Source of the DNA: Paenibacillus sinensis
GTDB taxonomy: Bacteria > Bacillota > Bacilli > Paenibacillales > Paenibacillaceae
Assembly (NCBI RefSeq): GCF_019904155.1
Contig: NZ_JAHCMB010000177.1
Location: 19,951 to 52,127, forward strand
Length of the DNA: 32,177 nt
Reading direction: 5' to 3'
The position numbers and the translations under genes are program-made. The notes under the pieces were generated by a model. It searched no databases and had not been told where the DNA came from. It worked only from the letters and a program-made list of their open reading frames with translations. Shown here piece after piece: positions 1 through 7,500 of the stretch (positions are counted from its first letter, which is position 1; the number at the start of each line of letters is the position of its first letter).

Positions 1-3000
1 GAGGAACAAGTGATCTCCAGACACCTCATGAAGTTTGAATATGCCTTTTGTCAGCTCACTCCAAGCGTTCATTTCCTGTTCTTGAACCTTCTCATCCCCT
101 TTGCCGTGAACTGCTGTTATCGGAACATCAAAGACAGCTTCCCCAGTGGGTTGATAGCTATTTACCATTTGCAACTCCGAAAGTCTTGTTGGTAAATACA
201 ATCTTACCAGCTCCTGATTCGCATCAAATTCCGAAGTAATTACATTCAATATGTTCTCAAATTGTTCCGGTGTCATGGCTGAAAGAATATCCGGTCCGGG
301 AATATCCTCGTAGCCAATATTCTTAAACTTATCCCTGGTGAATGCAAGCAGCGGATTGGGCAGGATCGTCGGTGACGAGTACGCTCCAACAAACAAATGC
401 TTCGGTTTAATGTCCGCTTCCTTCCATAGTTTATAAGCCAGAGAGTACGCGATTAACGCACCCGCGCTATGGCCATAAAAGGCATAAGGCCGGTCAAGTT
501 CGGGCAATAGCACCTCTTTCAGTATTTCCACGGCCCTGTCAATATGAACAAATGCCTTCTCTTTAATCCTGTTCTCCTTTCCAGGCAATTGAATCGGGCA
601 GACTTCTATCCCATCCGGCAGCTTAGCTTGCCACTCACGGTATATAGAAGCGCCACCGCCGCTTCCATACGGGAAGCAGAACAATTTAATCTTAGCCAGC
701 GGATTGGGCTTCCGGTGTGCAATCCATAACTGAATTTCCTTCTTCAGGCTCGCCTCAGCTGAACTCTCTTCCTTATCGACAACCTTGTCTGGAGTTACCG
801 ACAAGAGCGGAATAATGAACTCCGACATTTCAATGATGCTTGATCCTTGAATTAGTATTTCGATAGGCAGGTAGATACCGAGCTCTTTTTCAATCTTTCC
901 CTTGGCTTCAATTCCAACCAGTGAATCCATGCCTAAATTCATAAGAGACTCATTGGTATCAACTTCAGATACCTGCATTTCAAATATGGAAGCAAATACC
1001 CCCTGTAAATACCCTTGAATGATTCCCTCCCATTGATCCCGGCTGGCTTCTTTCAGGTTCTTTATGATTTCAAATTCATTTTGTGCTTCCTTACTCTCCT
1101 CGACTTTTTCCAGATGCCTCTTAAAAGCTCTCTCACGCTCCTTGCTCATTCCCTTCATGTAACCGCTGTTTATTCGAGCAATCAACTTCCCGTTCTGATC
1201 AAAGAGCTTGAATATTCCCTTCAGTTCATTGGTTGCTTCCCGTATTTCCTGTAGTTCTACATGGCACCATAATTCCTGAACATCCGACGGGCTATTGAAG
1301 ACAAAATCCTCCCACTTTGTAACCATGTACTTTAAGTCTCTGCCCTTATCCTTGGGTAAAGCTGCATGGAATAATTGGGCACAGGCATCCAGAACGCCCG
1401 GATGAATGCCTAGTTTGTAATCATTTCGCTTGTCCATTCCTTGCGGCGGTCGAAACCTTGCAAGCGACTCACCCGCCGCAGACCAGACATGGTCTATCCA
1501 TCGGACGCTCTTGCCTAGAAATAGCCCTCTTTCATCCTGGACTTGCTGATAAAATTCCGAACCGGTATACTGCTCGTCGCAGCGGTATTTGATCGCTTCA
1601 TCCAAGTTCTCTCTAACCTGCAGCCTCGGATCTCTTTGATCCAGCAACAGACTGCCCTTCACATGTTTATTCCAAGGGGTTCCATTCTCCGAACTGTGAA
1701 ACGCAAATGCGATTTCTCCATTCTCTTCCTGGAGCAGGGTTAAGGATATATTCACCATCCCGCTTTCAGGAATCACCAATGCACTTAAGAACTCCATTGT
1801 GTTCAAACTAAACGACCTGTTATGAATTTTGCCGATTGCCCGGTACAGCATTTCAAGATAATAACCGACATGCATGACCCCATGGGTATCTTTCAAGTCC
1901 GGAGCCATATCCAGATTAAGAAGATATTCGAATTGTTTCTCCTTTACGGGAGAGTATACGATCCTTCCATCCAGGAAGCTGCCGCCGCTTTTTTCTTCAT
2001 GAGCCTCCCTCTTGTTTTCCTTGGAAGTTTCCCTGAACGAGAGAAGCTCACACCAGTAATGCTTTCTTTGAAACGGGTACGTTGGTAATAATACCTTATG
2101 CCTGGAATAACCCCGCTCGAAGCCATACCAGTTAATATCCATCCCCAGGCAATAAAGCTGTCCCAATACATGCAGTATACGCTCCCATATATTCTCCTCT
2201 GCCGAGAGAGAAAAGAACTGGCTGCCGGTACGAGTAAGAGTCTCCTTCTTGTCTTCCGGACTGTATACCTGCCCGATCTCCATAAAATGTCTGTATCCCT
2301 TATCAGCAAGGTATTGAATCCCCTCCCTGAACCCGGACTCAACATTCAAAACCTGTTCCCAATATAATCCTGACATGGCCTCCTGCTGTTCAACAGGTCT
2401 TCCCGTACTGCCCGAGATCAGACGAATCCGGGGCTGCTCCAGGATTTTGTTCACACCCGTTGTTCTCTCTATCCCCTCATGCTCCACAATGAATGCCAAT
2501 GCCGTCTCCACACTCATGACCCCTGCTGCACACGCGGCTGCAAACTCCCCACTGCCGATTCCCAGGACAGCAGCGGGCTTGACTCCCCAGCTCTCCCATA
2601 AGTTTAATAGCCCCAGCTGCAAAGAGAACGAGATCACGTTATCTATATATCCCCGAGCACCTGAATTCAATTGAAAGGTATCGTTCAGGATATACGTCAA
2701 AAAAGAGGCATCGGTTATTTGCATTTGCCGTTCATCGCACATCCGTAATGTCTCCCGGAATACCGGCTGTGTTTCATATAAGGATTTTGCCGCATCTTTG
2801 GAAATTCCGCCATTCAATAAAAAAACGAGCTTCAGATTGGTGTTTTCCTTGCCTTTCCCATCCGCCCTTTCGAGCTTGCTGCCATATTCCGAAAGCTGGT
2901 TTTTCATTTGCTCCAGGCTTTCGGCAATAAATGTGGTTCTATATGAAAAGTGATTTCTCCCGGCATTGGCCGTATAGCATATGTCCGCCAGTTTTTCTTT

Positions 3001-4524
3001 GCTGCTCTCTTTAAAATAGTCGTTATATTTTGCAATTAATTGCGACAGGGCATTTTCGTCCTTTGCGGAAAGAGCCAGTATATGCAAAGGTCTTTCGATG
3101 AAACCCCTGTCTGAAGGGGCACCGTTGTCTGTGACTCTTGGTGGTTCGGCAACAATGACATGGGCATTTGTACCGCTAAACCCGTAGGAACTTATCCCTG
3201 CCATGAGCGGTTTTTCGCCCGTTTCCCATGAAACAGCGCTTTGGGGAACAACTGCTGGAATCCTCTCCAGATGAATTCTTGGATTGATTGAATTCAAATG
3301 AAGATTTGGCGATATCTTTTTATTCTGAATGCATAATACCAGTTTGATCAAACCTGCTATTCCGGCTGCCCCTTCAAGATGACCTATATTGCTTTTTACA
3401 GACCCTATTATCAATGGTTCCTTCCTGTTATGATCCTTGCCGAACACCTCGGCCAATGCCTGGAATTCAATCGGGTCGCCCAGAGGAGTTCCCGTTCCGT
3501 GCGCCTCAAAGTAACTGATTTCACTCGGTAAAACGCCTGCCTTTTCAAGCGTTCTGGAGATCAGCTCCTTCTGCGCCACACCATTTGGAACCGTTAGCCC
3601 GCTCCCAGGTCCATCCTGGTTCACACCACTCCCCTTAATGACTGCAAGAATCGGCTCCTTGTCCCTTATGGCATCTGAAAGCCTCTTTAATACGACGACC
3701 CCGCAGCCCTCACCCCGTCCGTAGCCATCGCCGCTAGCGTCGAAGGTCTTGCATCTTCCATCTTCGGCGAGTGCGTTCAATCCGCAGAGGGATATGAATC
3801 CCTGTGGCGAGATTAATAGATTTACTCCACCAGCAAGTGCCAGAGAGGTCTCTTCTCTGTGCAGACTCTCGCATGCAAGATGAACGGCTACGAGAGAGGA
3901 TGAGCATGCTGTGTCTATGGAGATAGAAGGGCCGTGTATTCCTAAAATATACGAGATTCTTCCAGAGGCAATATTAGACATAGCCCCTGTCAGCGTGTAG
4001 GGATTATTATTCTTGCCGGCTCGTGGCAAAAGAGCATATTCCGAACCTATAATACCTACAAAAACACCCGTTTGGGTTCCTCTAATGCTATCAGGGCTAA
4101 TGCCGGCCGATTCCAGCGCCTCCCACGAAACCTCCAATAGCATTCTCTGCTGAGGGTCCATTTCGGCTGCTTCCCGCGGAGATATTCCGAAAAACCGCGC
4201 GTCAAAGGCTCCTACGTCCTCATGCAAAAATCCAGCTTCTTTTAAGTACATTTTCCCGGGAGCATCCCGATCCTGATCGTATAATTCCTCAACATTCCAC
4301 CGGTCGCGTGGCACCTCAACAACCCCGTCACCATGTTCCTTGAGAAAATCCCAAAATGCTTGAGGGTCCTGACTTCCTCCGGGAAACCGACATCCCATAC
4401 CAATAACCGCGATGGGCTCCCTTCCCTTTTTTTGTTTATCAAGATCTGCCTTTAATTTCTTAATCGTTTGCAACGAACGATTCAGCAATAATTCGTAATC
4501 TTCCTGCTTGTCTCCGTTCCCCAT
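1..4524 (-). CDS. PKS C: terminal polyketide synthase KS-AT(decayed)-DH-like-ACP-TE, 3' end outside window
   Basis: Last extension and release module. The frame is open from the ATG at 4524 to base 1 (1508 codons, no stop), so the gene continues past the left edge. AAGGAGG lies 9 nt upstream of the start. Domains: N-terminal coiled-coil docking helix (1-35); KS (about 38-470; C207, H342, H382 all present); decayed AT (about 565-751); DH-like hot-dog region (about 860-1125; H881/H885 and HPGVLD with D1046); ACP (GMDSL, S1201); thioesterase of the GrsT/type-II-like alpha/beta-hydrolase fold (GHSAG S1353, D1477, H1505 near the edge). The KS (GYGRGEGCGVVVLKRL) and the docking helix look like cis-AT PKS, unlike PKS A and B. 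The TE implies hydrolysis or cyclisation of the finished chain. Only a few dozen TE residues should be missing. The AT defect means malonyl must be supplied in trans. Confidence 0.93.
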   Translation of the reverse strand, partial: MGNGDKQEDYELLLNRSLQTIKKLKADLDKQKKGREPIAVIGMGCRFPGGSQDPQAFWDFLKEHGDGVVEVPRDRWNVEELYDQDRDAPGKMYLKEAGFLHEDVGAFDARFFGISPREAAEMDPQQRMLLEVSWEALESAGISPDSIRGTQTGVFVGIIGSEYALLPRAGKNNNPYTLTGAMSNIASGRISYILGIHGPSISIDTACSSSLVAVHLACESLHREETSLALAGGVNLLISPQGFISLCGLNALAEDGRCKTFDASGDGYGRGEGCGVVVLKRLSDAIRDKEPILAVIKGSGVNQDGPGSGLTVPNGVAQKELISRTLEKAGVLPSEISYFEAHGTGTPLGDPIEFQALAEVFGKDHNRKEPLIIGSVKSNIGHLEGAAGIAGLIKLVLCIQNKKISPNLHLNSINPRIHLERIPAVVPQSAVSWETGEKPLMAGISSYGFSGTNAHVIVAEPPRVTDNGAPSDRGFIERPLHILALSAKDENALSQLIAKYNDYFKESSKEKLADICYTANAGRNHFSYRTTFIAESLEQMKNQLSEYGSKLERADGKGKENTNLKLVFLLNGGISKDAAKSLYETQPVFRETLRMCDERQMQITDASFLTYILNDTFQLNSGARGYIDNVISFSLQLGLLNLWESWGVKPAAVLGIGSGEFAAACAAGVMSVETALAFIVEHEGIERTTGVNKILEQPRIRLISGSTGRPVEQQEAMSGLYWEQVLNVESGFREGIQYLADKGYRHFMEIGQVYSPEDKKETLTRTGSQFFSLSAEENIWERILHVLGQLYCLGMDINWYGFERGYSRHKVLLPTYPFQRKHYWCELLSFRETSKENKREAHEEKSGGSFLDGRIVYSPVKEKQFEYLLNLDMAPDLKDTHGVMHVGYYLEMLYRAIGKIHNRSFSLNTMEFLSALVIPESGMVNISLTLLQEENGEIAFAFHSSENGTPWNKHVKGSLLLDQRDPRLQVRENLDEAIKYRCDEQYTGSEFYQQVQDERGLFLGKSVRWIDHVWSAAGESLARFRPPQGMDKRNDYKLGIHPGVLDACAQLFHAALPKDKGRDLKYMVTKWEDFVFNSPSDVQELWCHVELQEIREATNELKGIFKLFDQNGKLIARINSGYMKGMSKERERAFKRHLEKVEESKEAQNEFEIIKNLKEASRDQWEGIIQGYLQGVFASIFEMQVSEVDTNESLMNLGMDSLVGIEAKGKIEKELGIYLPIEILIQGSSIIEMSEFIIPLLSVTPDKVVDKEESSAEASLKKEIQLWIAHRKPNPLAKIKLFCFPYGSGGGASIYREWQAKLPDGIEVCPIQLPGKENRIKEKAFVHIDRAVEILKEVLLPELDRPYAFYGHSAGALIAYSLAYKLWKEADIKPKHLFVGAYSSPTILPNPLLAFTRDKFKNIGYEDIPGPDILSAMTPEQFENILNVITSEFDANQELVRLYLPTRLSELQMVNSYQPTGEAVFDVPITAVHGKGDEKVQEQEMNAWSELTKGIFKLHEVSGDHLFL
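1150..1947 (-). other. Atypical DH-like (hot-dog) domain of PKS C
   Basis: Residues about 860-1125 of PKS C sit where a dehydratase would be. The usual HxxxGxxxLPG signature is replaced by THGVMHVGYYLEML (H881, H885), keeping the GYxLEM ending. The second motif is well kept: GIHPGVLDAC with D1046. The same protein has no KR, so no beta-hydroxyl substrate is expected for a classical dehydration. It may be a non-catalytic spacer, a DH variant, or a cyclase-like domain comparable in fold to fungal product-template domains. The last option is inference only. Confidence 0.6.
2272..2832 (-). other. Decayed acyltransferase domain inside PKS C
   Basis: About 187 residues (565-751 of PKS C) align by eye to both ends of a cis-AT acyltransferase: the N-terminal ETQPVFRETLRMCDE stretch, WGVKPAAVLG, GEFAAACAAGV, and the C-terminal GLYWEQVL ... 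FMEIG stretch. A normal AT is about 300 residues. The GHSxG nucleophile motif reads GIGSG, so the His becomes Ile656 and the catalytic Ser becomes Gly657. The FPGQG start reads FLLNGG. Only about 15 residues separate the VEHEG region from the ISGSTG region, where a working AT carries its ferredoxin-like small subdomain and second catalytic His. The reading frame is intact, so the remnant is translated and probably structural. Confidence 0.88.
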
Positions 4525-4533
4525 GAAACCAAG

Positions 4534-4540
4534 CCTCCTT
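4534..4540 (-). promoter_or_regulatory. RBS of PKS C
   Basis: AAGGAGG on the minus strand, 9 nt before the ATG at 4524. It lies in the 32-nt gap after the PKS B stop and fixes the PKS C start. Confidence 0.85.
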
Positions 4541-4556
4541 AAAGATTATTTCGCTG

Positions 4557-7500
4557 TTAATCATCCAATTGAGCCAATAGGTCTCTCAATTCATTTGCCA
4601 CATCCTCCAAACCGGCCGAAGTATACTCTTGCGGATCTTCTAATGTCGGAACAGGGATGAGACTCAACACATATTTGGATAATTCCGCAATGTTGGGATA
4701 ATCAAATAATGCCGTCTCGGATATATCGATGTTCAAGCTGTACTCCAATGAGGTTCTAAATTGTTCGCTCATTACCGATTCCATCCCCATATCGAAAAAG
4801 CCCTGGTGAAGCTCCGGCACGTCCAGGGGATTAAAAGCCAGTAATTTCGCAAGCATTTCCTGGATGTACCCCTGCACCATTTCCAGCCGCTCTCCCTCCA
4901 TCGCCATGCACAGCTCTGACAGGAACACGGATTGGTCAGGGCGACTTTGCTGCTGCTCTTCCTGTACGGTAGTTTTCTCTATTACAGCAAGCTCCTTATC
5001 TACAGCAAGATCCTTATCGTTCAACGTCTGATCCATTATTTCCCCCACCCAATAGCTTTCCTTGGAGAAAGGATACGTAGGCAAAGGCACGCGATGTGCC
5101 GTGCTATGCGGATATAGCTTTTCCCAGTCTACCTCCATTCCGCGAGCCCAGAGCTCCGCTATTTTGTCAGGCTGTATATTCGGGTATGAATCTGCAGAAA
5201 AGCTCTCTACATCCGATTCAGGCACGCGATTATTGTTCGCCTCGGTATTTCCAAGATAGAGTCCCGATTCTTCATCAGCCCCATGATTGAGGAATATGTC
5301 AAGCTTACTTCCGATTTCTCCAAGCCCTCTGGCAGTAAATGCAAGCCTGCAAGGCATGGGGTCCCGCCCTGTTTGCAAGGTATAAACTATATTTTTAAAC
5401 TTGTTGTTCTCGCCTCGCTCCCCGGCATGCTTATTTACGTATTCCTTTAGCAGCCCGGCATAGGCCTGCAAGTTCTTTTCCTTTTTGGCCGACAACACGA
5501 ATATGGCAGGCTTGTTATCCTCTTCCGCTTTGTCTTCTCTATCAGGTTGGGCATCATACTCCTCAACGATCATGTGTACATTTACTCCTCCGGCTCCAAA
5601 AGAACTTATTCCGGCGCGCCGTGGAAACTCTCGTTCTTCACCGTCCAGCCGGATGACTGGCCGCTTCCATTCGCCAAGTCTTTGTTGGACGAAAAACGGC
5701 GTATTCTCAAAATTTATTTTCGGGTTTAATTGATCCGAATGGATCAGGGTAGCCGCCAGTCTCTTATATTTCATTTGGAGAAGCACCTTCGTCAGCTGGG
5801 CAACCCCCGCCGCGGCTTCCAAATGGCCGATATTGGACTTCACCGAGCCTATTGCGCAGTACTGCTTGTCCGCAGTGTATTTGCCGAAAGCTTCACTCAA
5901 TCCCGAAACTTCTACCGGATCGCCAAGCTTGGTTCCCGTCCCATGAGCTTCGACGTAGCTAATGGTACGCGGATTTATATTTGCCGCTTCCAGTGCCTGT
6001 TGGATAACCTCAGCCTGGGCAACCGGATTCGGAACATTATATCCAAAAGTCTTTCCGTCATGATTGACTGCAGTTCCCTTTATAACCCCATAGATATGGT
6101 CAGCGTCAGCCTTTGCCTTGTTAAGGGGTTTCAGTAACACCGCCCCGACGCCCTCCCCGGGGACATATCCATCGCCGTCCTGTCCAAATGAACGGCAGCG
6201 TCCGTCGCTTGCAGCAAACTGGCCATAGCACAGCGCCATGTATTTACTTGGGTGCAGTGACAGATTCACACCACCGGCGATGGCCATTTCGCATTCTCCC
6301 CGCTTTATACTTTCACAGGCCAGATGGATCGCGTATAGAGAGGAGGAGCAGGCCGTATCGACGCTCAGGCTTGGCCCTCTCAAATTGAAAATGTAGGATA
6401 CCCGATTCGCAATAGAATAAATCTGGGAATTCACCGGAGCAAAATTCCCTTTTTCAAATTCTTTTAATACATATAATTGATAATTGTTAAAGGTTACACC
6501 GGCAAAAACGCCCACCGGGCTTCTGCCGTCACTCGCGCTGTTATCTCTCAAACGCCTTCTGGTATAACCAGCATCCTCCAAGCAGGATGCTACCGTTTGG
6601 AGAAACAACCTTTCCTGAGGGTCCATAAAACGGGCTTCAAGCGGTGAAATATTAAAAAAGGACGGATCGAATTTATCTATATCTTGTAAAAAACTGCCCC
6701 ATCTACAGTACATTCCCCCGGATTTTTTACTGTTCCCGCTTTCCTGGGTGTAGTATTTACGGTAGTCCCAGCGTTCCCGTGGAATCTCGATAATGCAGTC
6801 CATTTCGTCCTCGAGATTTTTCCAGAATTCATCCAGATTGACAGCTTGCGGGTATTGTCCGCCGATTCCGATGATTGCTATATCTTGATTTGCGGTATGC
6901 GTATCATTCTTGTTCTCTTGGTCCCGGAATTGAACATTCTTTTCCATTTGCTGCGGAATGCCGTTATCTGCTGGTTGTAATAGCTGTTTAACCTTTTCCC
7001 CATACTCCTCGGAGAAATACTGCGCCAGCGCCCTTACGCTCTTATATGTAAAGAATAGGGCCGAAGAGACTGGACCAAAGTCTTGTTCCAGTTTCTCATT
7101 CAGTTGCTGAACGACAATTGAATCCACCCCGAACTTATCAAAGCCTGAATCGGGGTCAATTCTTTCGGGCGTAATTTTTAAAACATGCGACAGTATGGTT
7201 ACAAAATAGGACACCATGAAGGACAGCATCCCTTCTGATTCCTCACTGTTCCGGAGATCATGCTGCCCTGACAAGTCCAAGACAGGTTGGGGCACAGGCA
7301 GATCAGCAATCCCGCTAACCGGGGAATGGGCTGGGGCCCCAGCTATGACAGTCTCCTTAGCGTGCCAATAACGTTCTCTTGCAAATGGATAGCCAGGCAT
7401 GCTAATGCGGCGGGGCCGGTGACCGTCATAAAGTTTATCCCAGTCAAGGTCCATTCCTTTTACCCATAACTCTGCGATTTTATCCAGCATTCTCTTTTGA

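Noticed and set aside
1..4524. Possible frameshifted or broken PKS gene, because no closed ORF covers this stretch
   Set aside because: I translated long blocks of the minus frame by hand, including the KS motifs, the whole AT region, the start of the DH-like region and the last TE segment. They read in one frame with no stop; the ORF is simply cut by the window edge.
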